Below, one piece after another: positions 36,228-45,088 of a stretch of 64,000 bases of DNA. The translations under genes were made by a program, and so were the position numbers. The stretch's first letter is position 1; the number at the start of each line of letters is the position of its first letter. Source of the stretch: Arenimonas sp. (GTDB taxonomy: Bacteria; Pseudomonadota; Alphaproteobacteria; Rhizobiales; Rhizobiaceae); contig JAIBEK010000028.1 in assembly GCA_019459145.1 (NCBI GenBank), positions 232,793 through 296,792 of the forward strand, written 5' to 3'. Under the pieces are notes generated by a model that was not told the origin of the DNA, ran no database searches, and saw only the letters and a program-made list of their open reading frames with translations.

Positions 36228-38153
36228 ATGACCGACGTAGACAAGAGCAACCTGTCCTGGGACGAATGGGACGAACTGCAGAACCCGCCGCCGGTGGAAA
36301 CCGATTTCGACCGCGTGGTCGAGACCGCCCTTTCCCGTCGCGGCTTCCTCGGCGGCGTGCTGGCGCTCGGCTCGGCCGCGGCTGCCATGGGCACGCTCGG
36401 CGCCGCCGCCAACCTGATGTCCTCGACCTCGGTTCAGGCTCAGGAAGCAGCCGCCTCGCGCTTCGCCTTCAAGCCGATCCCGGTATCCACCGACAAGACG
36501 ATCCATGTTCCGGAAGGCTATAGCTGGAAGCCGCTCGCCAAGTGGGGCCAGCCGCTGTTTTCGGGCGTTCCGGACCTCGATCACGTCAATGGCGTCAGCC
36601 TCGAGCATTCCGACAAGGTCTTCGGGGAAAACACCGACGGCATGGAAATGTTCGTGATCGGCGCACACCAGGTGGTCGCCGTCAACCATGAATACGTCAA
36701 CACGAAGGTCAACCTGCCCAAGAACCAAGACGGCAAGCCGACGAGCGCGGACGACGTCAAGATCCTGCAGAACATGCAGGGCGTGACCGTGATGGAAGTG
36801 GCCGAAGGCGAAAACGGCTGGGAGATCGTGCTCGACAGCCCGTTCAACCGCCGCATCCACCACAACACGCCGATGAAGCTGTCGGGTCCCGCCGCCGGCT
36901 CGGATCTCGTCAAGACCGCCGCCGACCCGAACGGCACCGACTGTCTCGGGACGTTCAACAATTGCGGCGCCGGCCGCACGCCGTGGGGCACCTATCTCAC
37001 GTGCGAGGAAAACTTCAACGGCTATTTCGGCACCACCAATGCCGAGTTCCAGATGCCGGACGACTACAAGCGCTACGGCATCGCCGCCGAGACGCGCTAT
37101 GCCTACGAGAAGTTCGACGAGCGCTTCGACGTGGCGAAGAACCCGAACGAACCGCGCCGCGCGGGCTATATCGTCGAGATCGATCCGTCGAACGCGTCAT
37201 CGGTCCCGGTCAAGCGCACCGCGCTCGGCCGCGTCAAGCATGAGAACGCCGCCGTGGTCATCGCGCGCGACGGTCGCGTGGTGGTCTACATGGGCGACGA
37301 CGAGCGCGGCGAATTCCTCTACAAGTTCGTCTCGAACGGCCTCTACGTGCCGGGCGCCGACACCTCCAAGCTGCTCGACGAGGGCACGCTGTTCGTCGCC
37401 AAGTTCGCCGAGGACGGCACCGGCGAATGGGTCGCCCTGACGCCCGAGACGACCGGCATGAAGATGGACGAGATCTGCGTCTTCACCCGCCAGGCCGCCT
37501 CCAAGGTCGGCGCCACGACGATGGACCGCCCGGAATGGGTCGCCGTCAACCCGGTCGCCATCGAAGCCTATTGCTGCCTGACCAACAACAGCCGTCGCGG
37601 CGAGATCAAGGACGGCAAGATGCGCACCAATGCCGGCGGCGAGGAGATGACGGTCAACGCCGTCAACCCGCGCGAGAAGAATGGCTACGGCCAGATCGTC
37701 CGCTGGTACCCGGAGGTGGAAGACCATGCGAACGCCAAGTTCAAGTGGGACCTATTCGCCATGGCCGGTAATCCGGCTGTCCACAAGGACAGTGCCTATG
37801 CCGGCTCCGCGAACATCAACGAAGGCAACATGTTCAACTCGCCGGACGGCATGATGTTCGACTCCACCGGTCTCGTCTGGATCCAGACCGACGGGGACGA
37901 CAGCAACGAAGGCGATTTCCTCGGCCAGGGCAACAACCAGATGCTGGCAGGCGACCCGGTATCGGGCCGTATCGAGCGCTTCCTCACCGGTCCGAACGGC
38001 GCGGAAGTCACGGGTCTGACCTGGTCCGCCGACAAGCGCACCATGTTCGTCGGTATCCAGCATCCGAAGGCGCCGTTCCCCGACGGCGAAGGCAAGCTGC
38101 CGCGTTCGACCGTCGTCGCCGTCAAGCGCGACGACAACACCATGATCGGCTGA
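36228..38153 (+). CDS. phoX: PhoX-type alkaline phosphatase, Tat-exported
   Basis: 641 residues. The twin-arginine signal SRRGFLGG (residues 36-43) and following hydrophobic stretch direct the folded, metal-loaded enzyme to the periplasm. PhoX-family blocks follow: VNHEYVNTKVNLPKNQDGKP, GTFNNCGAGRTPWGTYLTCE (with the conserved Cys pair and Glu) and DGMMFDSTGLVWIQTDGDDS. It frees phosphate from organic phosphates using calcium and iron. The ATG at 36228 is seven bases after GAGGAG; the ATG at 36222 is too close to that site. A Pho box lies upstream. Confidence 0.93.
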   Translation: MTDVDKSNLSWDEWDELQNPPPVETDFDRVVETALSRRGFLGGVLALGSAAAAMGTLGAAANLMSSTSVQAQEAAASRFAFKPIPVSTDKTIHVPEGYSWKPLAKWGQPLFSGVPDLDHVNGVSLEHSDKVFGENTDGMEMFVIGAHQVVAVNHEYVNTKVNLPKNQDGKPTSADDVKILQNMQGVTVMEVAEGENGWEIVLDSPFNRRIHHNTPMKLSGPAAGSDLVKTAADPNGTDCLGTFNNCGAGRTPWGTYLTCEENFNGYFGTTNAEFQMPDDYKRYGIAAETRYAYEKFDERFDVAKNPNEPRRAGYIVEIDPSNASSVPVKRTALGRVKHENAAVVIARDGRVVVYMGDDERGEFLYKFVSNGLYVPGADTSKLLDEGTLFVAKFAEDGTGEWVALTPETTGMKMDEICVFTRQAASKVGATTMDRPEWVAVNPVAIEAYCCLTNNSRRGEIKDGKMRTNAGGEEMTVNAVNPREKNGYGQIVRWYPEVEDHANAKFKWDLFAMAGNPAVHKDSAYAGSANINEGNMFNSPDGMMFDSTGLVWIQTDGDDSNEGDFLGQGNNQMLAGDPVSGRIERFLTGPNGAEVTGLTWSADKRTMFVGIQHPKAPFPDGEGKLPRSTVVAVKRDDNTMIG

Positions 38154-38308
38154 TCGGCATTCGCAATCGACCCGGAGGCGCCGGCCAGCCCGGCGCCTCT
38201 TTCCATGTCCTCGCGCGGGCGACCCCTTCATGATCAGGCCCGCGCTTGATCCGATCGCCGCTTCCGTCAAAGATCCGCCGGACCGCTGCCGCAGGAGGAT
38301 CGCCGCCC

Positions 38309-39304
38309 ATGCTTCCGTTGATCAATGCCGTTCCCGGACTCGTCTGGGCCTATCGCATCACGCCGGACACCGGCCAGGCCGAACGGCTGCCGATTGACTG
38401 CGCGCCGGCGGCGCTGAAGGACGGCCTGGGTTTCGTCTGGCTGCATCTCAACCTGGCCGACGTGCATGTCGGCGGTTTTCTCGAAAGCTTCCCCGGCCTG
38501 ACGGACGCCGCCCGCGCCGCGCTGACGACCCACGAGACCCATGCGACGCTTTCCGCCGACGACCGGCTGCTGTTTGGCACGCTGGTCGATTTCCAGCGCG
38601 AGTTCGATGCGGCGACGCGCGATATCGGCTGGTTGCATTTCGCCATTTCCGACCGCTTCATCATCACCACGCGGCTGCAGCCGATCCGGTCGATCGACCC
38701 GGTGCGCGCCGCGATCGAAAAGAATGCCGGCAAATATCCTGGGCCGATGCAGGTGTTCGAGGCTCTGATCGCCGAGTTCCAGCGGGGCATCATGTCCATG
38801 GTGCTGGAACTGACCGACGAACTGAACGTGATCGAGGATTTCGTCTACGACAGCGAATTGCGCGACGAGCGGCGAAGGCTCGCCCCGGTGCGACGGGTGG
38901 TGGTCAGGCTGCACCGCCACTTGCGCACCATGCTGGCGCTGATGCGCCGGGCGGCGGCGGCCGACGAGGACGACAAGCCGGCAGGCTTCGACGACGTCGT
39001 CGACCGGCTGGTCAACCGGCTGGAGGCGGCCGACAACGATGTCTATGCGCTGCAGGAAAGGGCACGCCTGCTGCACGAGGAAATCGATTCCAAGCTTTCC
39101 TCGGAAACCAACCGTCACCTCTACATCCTGTCGCTGATGACGGCCTTCCTGCTGCCACCCTCGCTGGTGACCGGCTTCTTCGGGATGAACACCTCGTCGC
39201 TGCCGTTTTCCGATGGAATTGGTGGCACGGCCTATGCGCTTACAGCGATCGGGCTGTCGATCCTGGCAGCTTGGGTTCTGTTGCGGCGCGCGGGCATTCT
39301 CTGA
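38309..39304 (+). CDS. ZntB/CorA-family zinc or divalent cation transporter
   Basis: 331 residues. A large N-terminal cytoplasmic domain precedes two C-terminal membrane helices (residues about 268-290 and 303-323) joined by the signature loop GMNTSSLPFSDG, the GMN motif of CorA proteins. WVLLRRAGIL at the end is basic, as in ZntB. In enterobacteria ZntB moves zinc; the metal here is not proven. AGGAGG lies 11 bases before the ATG. A convergent hairpin follows. Confidence 0.9.
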   Translation: MLPLINAVPGLVWAYRITPDTGQAERLPIDCAPAALKDGLGFVWLHLNLADVHVGGFLESFPGLTDAARAALTTHETHATLSADDRLLFGTLVDFQREFDAATRDIGWLHFAISDRFIITTRLQPIRSIDPVRAAIEKNAGKYPGPMQVFEALIAEFQRGIMSMVLELTDELNVIEDFVYDSELRDERRRLAPVRRVVVRLHRHLRTMLALMRRAAAADEDDKPAGFDDVVDRLVNRLEAADNDVYALQERARLLHEEIDSKLSSETNRHLYILSLMTAFLLPPSLVTGFFGMNTSSLPFSDGIGGTAYALTAIGLSILAAWVLLRRAGIL

Positions 39305-39322
39305 GCTTGGCGCCCAAATAGA

Positions 39323-39347
39323 AATGCCCGGCGCGATGCCGGGCATT
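39323..39347. terminator. Convergent hairpin terminator
   Basis: AATGCCCGGC (39323-39332), loop GCGAT, GCCGGGCATT (39338-39347): a perfect 10-base stem between convergent genes. Flanks are moderately T-rich on both strands, so it may serve both. Confidence 0.7.
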
Positions 39348-39370
39348 CTCGCTGTTATATGGCGTGCCGA

Positions 39371-39784
39371 TCAATAATACGGCGAGTAGCAACGCTGGCG
39401 CGGGCCGTGATACGGCTGGAAGGTGTTGCTGTAGGCATCGTAGGACCGGTAGCGGTTGGCGCACCACTGATAGTGTTTGGGGTTGATGCCTGCCGCGCGA
39501 GGCGCGGGCTGGGTGGCGATCGCACCGCCGATGATCGCGCCGGTCGCGAAGGCCGCCAGCGGGAACCAGTAACCGTTGTGATAGCGGTAGCCGGGCCGGC
39601 GGTGGGTGTAACCACGGTGACCACGATAATAGTAGGGACGCTTGCGATCGACGTGAACGACGTCGGAAGTCCCCTTGACGACGGGGGCCGGCAGCGGCAT
39701 CGCCGCCTGGCTGGGCACGAAGCTCGTCAGGACGACTGCGGAGGCCAGGGCAAGCGCGGCCAGGCGCTTCAGCTTGGTTTTCAT
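39371..39784 (-). CDS. BA14K-family exported protein
   Basis: 137 residues with a signal peptide ([20 protein letters not shown], cut near QAA). The middle is Tyr/Arg/Gly-rich, followed by a hydrophobic [12 protein letters not shown] segment. The C-terminal [20 protein letters not shown] then [11 protein letters not shown] is the BA14K signature, first described for a Brucella immunoreactive protein with lectin-like properties. Many paralogues occur in Rhizobiales. The cell-surface role is uncertain. Confidence 0.88.
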   Translation of the reverse strand: MKTKLKRLAALALASAVVLTSFVPSQAAMPLPAPVVKGTSDVVHVDRKRPYYYRGHRGYTHRRPGYRYHNGYWFPLAAFATGAIIGGAIATQPAPRAAGINPKHYQWCANRYRSYDAYSNTFQPYHGPRQRCYSPYY

Positions 39785-40042
39785 TTCAGTTCTCCATTCC
39801 CTGCGGTTGTTGTGCGTTCATTCTGCCGAAAATGCGTTCGCATAATCGCCCCGACCGGCCGGGCCGGAACCGGATGATAATCGAAAGCCAAGGCCGACAG
39901 TAGGCAAATCTGCCTGAACCCTGCATTAACAGTCACGAGAGCCTGCCCGGCGTCTCGGGCGAGAATGCGGAATCGTGCTTCTCAACGCGTCAGGGAGGCT
40001 TCGGTTCCGGTCGCCTCAGCCGTTCAGATTGGTCGCGGCGTT

Positions 40043-40332
40043 TCATTGGCCCCGCGGCACGACCAGGCGGCCGTTGCGGATCACCTCTCGCGGATACCAG
40101 CAGCCATTGTGGAGGACATAGCCAGTCTTGCGGGTCTGCGAGCACGGATAGCCCTGATAGGTGGCGCCACGCGGCGCCGACTTGCGATAGACGGGCTTGG
40201 GCCTGGTCGTATCGCTAGCCAGGGTGATGGCTGCGGCCCGTGCCTCGACGGGACAAGCGGCATGGTCGCCCGCACCTGCGGCGACAGAAGCGTCACCACC
40301 GCCAGAGCAGAAAGCGTCCAACTGATATTCAT
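40043..40332 (-). pseudogene. Frameshifted small exported protein
   Basis: The ATG at 40332 has GGGAG six bases upstream and encodes MNISWTLSALAVVTLLSPQV RA, a clean signal peptide. That frame then turns into low-complexity sequence with no fitting end. In another frame the sensible mature protein continues: TTRPKPVYRKSAPRGATYQG, then GCWYPREVIRNGRLVVPRGQ and a TGA at 40043. The span is 290 bases, so one base is missing, somewhere around 40230-40270. The second frame has no ATG of its own. It is either recent decay or a sequencing error. The intact product would be about 96 residues. Confidence 0.65.
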
Positions 40333-40441
40333 CGCATGCTCCCGACGGTTCGTGACCGGTCGATGCTCCGGCCCGTCACATTCGGCGGGGGATTTGTCAG
40401 CATGATGGCAGGGCGACGCCTCGCGCCGCCCTTTGTCCCTG

Positions 40442-41527
40442 TCACGCCTCGATCTCGACGTCGCCCTTCGGCCGGGAACAACAGGCAAGGATGTATCCCT
40501 CGTCGATCTCGTCGTCGAGAATGCCGCCATTGTGGTCCATCTCGACCTCGCCGGACAGCTTCATCACCTTGCACGTGCCGCACAGACCGGATTCGCAGGC
40601 CGCCCCGATGCGCACCCCGGAGGCGCGCGCCGCCTGAAGGATGGTGTGGCCCGGCTCGCACAAACCGTCCTTGCCGGACATGGCGAAGACCACCTTGGTC
40701 GCCCTCGCCTCGCCGCCATGATCGGCGACGACGACCGGTGGTGGCGGCGCGACGGGCTGGAAGGCCTCCTCGTGATAATTCGCCATGTCGAAGCCGGCGC
40801 CGGCAAGCGATTCGCGCACGGTTGCCATGAACGGCGCCGGGCCGCAGCAGAACACGGTCCGCTCGAGGAAGTCGGGAGCCAGAAGCGCGATCTTCGCCTT
40901 GTCGATGCGGCCCTTGAGGCCCGACCAGAGCTGGCCGTGCGACAATTGCTCGATGATCAGGCCGAGGGTGAATTTCGGCAATTCCCGCGCCTTGGCTTCG
41001 AGTTCCCAGCGGAAGATGATGTCGTCCGGCGAGCGAGCGCAATGGAGGAAGGCGATGTCCGAATCCGGCTGGCGATCGGAGAGATCGCGAGTCATCGACA
41101 CCATGGGCGTGATGCCCGATCCGGCGGAGACGAACAGGTATTTGGCGCCCGGATGGCGAGCATAGGAAAAGTCGCCGAGCGGGCCGATCGCCTTCAACTG
41201 CATGCCGGGCTTCAGGTGATCGAACATCCAGCGGGTGCCGATCGAATCCCTTTGCGCCTTGACGGTGACGGCCACGGTATAGGGCCGCGAGGGGCTGGAG
41301 GAGAGCGTATAGGTGCGCATCACCGGCTCCGGACCGACCGGCAGTTCGAGGGTGACGAACTGGCCGGGCAGATAGCGGAAGAAGTGGCCCGGGCGGTCGG
41401 GGCGGAAGGTGAAGGTCATCACGTCGGGTGCCTCGGGCGTGACGGCGACGCATTCGAGCCTGTGCTCCCGGTCTGACCAGGGGCGCATCTCGTCGACATG
41501 GCGGTAGCTGGGGAGCGCGATGTTCAT
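40442..41527 (-). CDS. gbcB: Glycine betaine monooxygenase reductase subunit (GbcB-like)
   Basis: 361 residues. The N-terminal two-thirds are a ferredoxin-NAD(P) reductase module: flavin-binding RTYTLSSSPSRPYTV near 87 and pyridine-nucleotide segments SAGSGITPMVSMTRDL near 138 and FCCGPAPFMATV near 233. The C-terminus is a plant-type [2Fe-2S] ferredoxin with ACESGLCGTCK and a late cysteine pair (LACCSRP). It passes electrons from NAD(P)H to the Rieske oxygenase encoded just upstream, one base away. The start MNIALPSYRHVDEM is chosen because the longer frame overlaps gbcA. Stachydrine or carnitine systems are related alternatives. Confidence 0.85.
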   Translation of the reverse strand: MNIALPSYRHVDEMRPWSDREHRLECVAVTPEAPDVMTFTFRPDRPGHFFRYLPGQFVTLELPVGPEPVMRTYTLSSSPSRPYTVAVTVKAQRDSIGTRWMFDHLKPGMQLKAIGPLGDFSYARHPGAKYLFVSAGSGITPMVSMTRDLSDRQPDSDIAFLHCARSPDDIIFRWELEAKARELPKFTLGLIIEQLSHGQLWSGLKGRIDKAKIALLAPDFLERTVFCCGPAPFMATVRESLAGAGFDMANYHEEAFQPVAPPPPVVVADHGGEARATKVVFAMSGKDGLCEPGHTILQAARASGVRIGAACESGLCGTCKVMKLSGEVEMDHNGGILDDEIDEGYILACCSRPKGDVEIEA

Positions 41528-41528
41528 C

Positions 41529-42773
41529 TTACGCCACCGCCGACAGAGGGGCTTTGTCGCCCTGAAGACGCTCGACCATGAAATTCGCATACCATTCGAC
41601 GAACTGCATGACGCCGCCCTCGTGGTCGACCGAATAGGGGCCGGGCTCATAGGCCGGCGAACGGATGCCGAAGGCGTTTTCCTCGACGATCGAGCGGTCC
41701 TGGTCGTTGGTCATGTTCCACACATGGGTGAGTTCGTCGAGGTCGTAGTCGACCCCTTCGGCCGCATCCTTGTGCACCAGCCAGGTGGTGGTGACGGCCG
41801 TCTCCTCGGCCGAGATCGGCAGGACGCGGAAGGAAATCGCGTGATCGCCGAGGATGTGGTTCCAGGTGGTCGGATAGTGGAACAGCAGCATGGTGCCGAT
41901 GTGCGAAATGTTGACGTCGTCGGAGAGCGGGCGGCGCACGGCGCGCTTGCCGGACAGGGTGTAGCTCTCGGCATCCTGGATCAAAGGCATGCGGGCGACG
42001 CGGAACTGCCCGGTCGGATCCATGGTGAACTCAGACGGCAGGCCGGCGGCCTCGCAGCGCGCCCAGTGCTCGGCGATCACCGGATCGTCCTTGGCGCCCT
42101 GCACGCCGGTTGCCGAAGGCGCTTCCGGATAGGTGCGGCAGAGTTCCGGATGGTTCCCGGCACAATGATAGCACTCGCGGTTGTTTTCCCAGACGAGCTT
42201 CCAGTTGCCCTTCTCGATGATCGTGTTGCGATGGGCGACCTTGGCCTGCGCCAGCCGGTGCGGCGCCAGGAAGGGTTCGATCGTTGCCCGTACCGGAGCG
42301 AAATCGGGCGCCTCATTGGCGAGACAGATGAAGATATAGCCGGCGACGCTTTCGCAATGCACCGGCTTCAGGCCGAATTCGGCCTTGTCGAAGGTCTCGC
42401 CCATCTGGCGGGCAAAGACCAGCGAGCCGTCGAGATCGTAGGTCCACTGGTGGTAGGGGCAGACCAGCTTGGCCGAAGCGCCGCGATCCTGGGTGCAGAC
42501 GCGGTGGCCGCGATGACGGCAGGTGTTGTGGAAGGCGCGGATCACCTGATCCTTGCCGCGCACGATCACCACCGGGTAATCGCCGATCTGGGCGGTGAAA
42601 TAGTTGCCGGCGCGCGGGATCTCGCAATCGTGGCCGATGAATAGCCAGTCGCGATACCAGATGGTCTCCATGTCGAGCTTGAAATAGTCCTGGTCGATGT
42701 AGAAGGGCTGCTCGAGGCTGAAGCCGTCCCGGCGGTTCTTCAACTGCCGCAATACCTTGCTCTGCAAGTCCAT
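41529..42773 (-). CDS. gbcA: Glycine betaine monooxygenase oxygenase subunit (GbcA-like)
   Basis: 414 residues, Rieske-type. The [2Fe-2S] ligands are C85-x-H87 and C105-x2-H108 (CRHRGH...CPYHQW). The mononuclear iron region is WENNRECYHCAGNHPELCRT near residue 196. The C-terminal SWNH-type segment (TTWNHILGDHAISFRVLPIS) and NDQDRSIVEENAFGIRSPAY agree closely with Pseudomonas GbcA as I recall it. It demethylates glycine betaine to dimethylglycine, giving formaldehyde. The ATG at 42773 gives the usual N-terminus (GFSLEQPFYID). The frame is open up to an ATG at 42893, right after the cobalamin riboswitch, so a longer form is possible. Confidence 0.87.
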   Translation of the reverse strand: MDLQSKVLRQLKNRRDGFSLEQPFYIDQDYFKLDMETIWYRDWLFIGHDCEIPRAGNYFTAQIGDYPVVIVRGKDQVIRAFHNTCRHRGHRVCTQDRGASAKLVCPYHQWTYDLDGSLVFARQMGETFDKAEFGLKPVHCESVAGYIFICLANEAPDFAPVRATIEPFLAPHRLAQAKVAHRNTIIEKGNWKLVWENNRECYHCAGNHPELCRTYPEAPSATGVQGAKDDPVIAEHWARCEAAGLPSEFTMDPTGQFRVARMPLIQDAESYTLSGKRAVRRPLSDDVNISHIGTMLLFHYPTTWNHILGDHAISFRVLPISAEETAVTTTWLVHKDAAEGVDYDLDELTHVWNMTNDQDRSIVEENAFGIRSPAYEPGPYSVDHEGGVMQFVEWYANFMVERLQGDKAPLSAVA

Positions 42774-42898
42774 GGTCGTCGTCCTCGTATCCGTTTGGCC
42801 GTGACGGAGGTCGAGACCATGCGCGGTCGCGATGCCTAGCGTGGCATCGGACAAAGCCGTCTCGGGTCGCCCGCCGCGACCGTCAATTCCCATTCCCG

Positions 42899-43080
42899 TC
42901 TCAAAGGCTGGTTTCCGGGCTCTGGAGATGATCCTTGCGGACCGCGTTCGGCACCTTCCCAGGACAGGCGTCCCAGTGGTCTTTGGCCGTCACGCATTCT
43001 CCACTACCGTTGCGGGGGCAGCGCCGGGGTTCGACCGGCTTCCCGATTTCCTGCCCTTCCCTGGTCGGACAGCACCTCGA
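42899..43080 (-). promoter_or_regulatory. Cobalamin (AdoCbl) riboswitch controlling gbcAB
   Basis: Read on the minus strand, all hallmark blocks of the B12 aptamer occur in order: the 5' arm GAGGTGCTG near 43078, GGGAAGCCGGT (about 43045-43035), TGCCCCCGCAACGGT (43020-43006), CCACTGGG (about 42979-42972), CCTGGGAAGG (42963-42954) and the closing GAGCCCGGAAACCAGCC (42922-42906), whose CAGCCTTT end pairs with the 5' arm. The first gene downstream is gbcA, 125 nt away. Between them are two short hairpins (GGTCGC/GCGACC and GATGCC/GGCATC) but no U-run, so control is more likely at translation than by termination. Confidence 0.95.
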
Positions 43081-43392
43081 GTTCGGGATCATTTAAACAC
43101 AGTGCCCGGCCTTCGCCGCATTGCGAAACGACACGCCTTCGAGCGTTTGCGACACGCCGATTTTCCTGCCGCGCAAGGGGTCATCGGCATTTCGACATGG
43201 ATTTCATGGCCATAACGTCGACCCGATTGAAGACAAGCCGGAATGATGGCGCAAATTGGCCAGTCGACGGGAATAAACATCCAGGCGATGCCGCAAGCCT
43301 GGCGAAACCGACGCGGGGCAGGATGCGGCAAAGTGTCGTTAATCTCGGTGCCGTACCATCGGCGCATCGGCCTTGAGGATCAGAGCCATTCC
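43081..43392. other. Divergent promoter region
   Basis: 312 bases between the riboswitch and the plus-strand DUF6656-like gene. It must hold promoters for both directions. An AT-rich TTTAAAT at 43091-43097 may be the minus-strand -10 region of the riboswitch transcript; no clear -35 is visible. I see no gene here. Confidence 0.4.
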
Positions 43393-43998
43393 ATGCAGAA
43401 GCTGAGATATTTCGCCGCCCCCCGGTCCGCCGCCAAGCCCGGCCTGCCGGTCAAGGCGGTGCATAGCGAATTCCTGCGCACCGGCCGCATTTCCCGCCAC
43501 CGGGAAGACTGGTTGCCGGAAGAAAGACGCTATCTCACCTATGAGGAAGTGGCGGAGCGCACCGGGCGCAAGCTCGAGGCGGCGGGCGAGACGACCCACA
43601 ACCGGATCAACGGCTTTCACCGCTCGATCCAGTTTCCCAAGCTGATCTTTCACAAGACGCTCGAGAACAGCCCACATCTGGGCTATTGCCACGTGACGGC
43701 GGCGAGGACCAGTTTCGCCAAATATGCCGATGTCAAATGGGCTTTCTACATCGCCAACTTCTTCGCCGAAGTGGGCGGCTCAGAGCAGTTCTTCGAGCAC
43801 ATCCGGCCGAACTACGCCCGGATGTATTTCGCCGTGGCGATCCATCCGGACAAGGAAACCCGGTCCATGGCGATCGACCGCTCGATCCGCGACAACGGCC
43901 TGCTGTTTCGCACACGCGACCCGAAGGAAGCGCTGAAGAACGTGCTGATGCTGGGCGCCCGCGACGCCGAACTGCGCAAGATCATCGCCCGGATTTGA
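43393..43998 (+). CDS. Conserved rhizobial protein, DUF6656-like
   Basis: 201 residues, soluble, no signal peptide. It contains well-ordered segments such as VKAVHSEFLRTGRISRHRED, TYEEVAERTGRKLEAAGETT and AFYIANFFAEVGGSEQFFEH. I recall a rhizobial family, DUF6656, with this pattern; its function is unknown. The ATG at 43393 begins MQKLRYFAAP. It is divergent from the riboswitch-gbc operon and converges on the GGDEF gene with 22 bases between. Confidence 0.65.
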   Translation: MQKLRYFAAPRSAAKPGLPVKAVHSEFLRTGRISRHREDWLPEERRYLTYEEVAERTGRKLEAAGETTHNRINGFHRSIQFPKLIFHKTLENSPHLGYCHVTAARTSFAKYADVKWAFYIANFFAEVGGSEQFFEHIRPNYARMYFAVAIHPDKETRSMAIDRSIRDNGLLFRTRDPKEALKNVLMLGARDAELRKIIARI

Positions 43999-44020
43999 TC
44001 CGAGCGCGAACCGCCGGCTG

Positions 44021-45088
44021 TCAGAAGCCGCCGACCGGCTGCTTCTTGTAGATCAGCCAATCCTTCGGCGCATAGTCGTTGGCACCGTAGATGGTGACCG
44101 TATTGCCGCCGGCGGCCTTGGAGGCGGCGAGCGCCTTTTCGGTGAAGTTGGTAAAGTCGAAGGCATTCGGCGCCTGTTCAGAGAAGCAGATGCCGAAGGA
44201 CATCGGCACCTGGCCCAGCGCCCGACCATTGCCCGAATTGACCACCGTAGTATTAAGTCTGGAGCGAACCAGGTCGACGATGCGGCTCACCTCGTCCTGT
44301 TCGGAGGTGTAGAGCAGGATGCCGAACCGTCCGCCGTCGAAGCGGCAGGCGAGATCCTCGGTGCCGGCGACGGCTTCCACCACCTTGCCCACCTGCTTGA
44401 CGAAGCGTTCGCAGACAGCCGGCCCCATGAGGTCGGACAGCCTGGAAAAATCGTCGATCTCGCCGATCACCATGCTGCAGAGCACCGGCATTTCCGCATT
44501 GGCATAGACCTTGGCGAGCGCCTTGTTGAAGGCGCGGCGGCTGGCAAGCCCGGTCAACGGGTCGACGAACTTGGTCGCCTCGGCGTCCTCCGCCTCGCGC
44601 TGCAGGTCGGCAAGGGCCGCGGTCTTGTCGACGACCGCACGGACTACGTTGCTGTTCTGGTTGGCGCGCTGTTCGGTCGCGACCTTGAGCGCCTTGATCG
44701 ACTGGCCGAGTTCGACATGGTCGATGTCCTCGGTCATGATCGCCTTGGTGGCGTGGCCGATGAGGCGGCCATAATCGGTCAGCGAGACCTTCTCCTGGTT
44801 GAGAAGGCTGATGAAATTGCTCATCTCGGCGCGCACCTGGCCATTCTGGCGGCTGAGGATGCCGTCCTCGTGGTGATGCGGCAGATATTTGCGACCCAGC
44901 GCGTCGAGCGCATCCTGGGTCTTGGTCTTGCCGAGCCCGATGAATTCGCGCACCAGTTCCGGATTGCTGCCGGCATAGGCCTCGTAGACGAGTTCGTAAT
45001 TGCGCGGCAGGCCCTCTATTCCCATCTGGTGCATGGCGGTTGCGACGCGCAGTGCGATGCTCGAAGCTGGGTTCTTGACTTGCTGCAT
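44021..45088 (-). CDS. Degenerate GGDEF-domain protein
   Basis: 355 residues. The N-terminal 190 residues are helical and soluble, with no sensor I can name. The C-terminal domain starts FVDPLTGLASRRAFNKAL as in diguanylate cyclases, but the active-site loop reads RFDGGRFGILL instead of RxGGDEF, and IDDFSRLSD replaces the usual metal/substrate segment. It probably does not make c-di-GMP and may bind a nucleotide or partner instead. The start is set at MQQVKNPASSIAL; the 34 residues upstream look like leader sequence. Confidence 0.75.
   Translation of the reverse strand: MQQVKNPASSIALRVATAMHQMGIEGLPRNYELVYEAYAGSNPELVREFIGLGKTKTQDALDALGRKYLPHHHEDGILSRQNGQVRAEMSNFISLLNQEKVSLTDYGRLIGHATKAIMTEDIDHVELGQSIKALKVATEQRANQNSNVVRAVVDKTAALADLQREAEDAEATKFVDPLTGLASRRAFNKALAKVYANAEMPVLCSMVIGEIDDFSRLSDLMGPAVCERFVKQVGKVVEAVAGTEDLACRFDGGRFGILLYTSEQDEVSRIVDLVRSRLNTTVVNSGNGRALGQVPMSFGICFSEQAPNAFDFTNFTEKALAASKAAGGNTVTIYGANDYAPKDWLIYKKQPVGGF

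Noticed and set aside
42893..43092. A 63-codon minus-strand frame inside the riboswitch
   Set aside because: The bases are fully explained by the conserved cobalamin aptamer.
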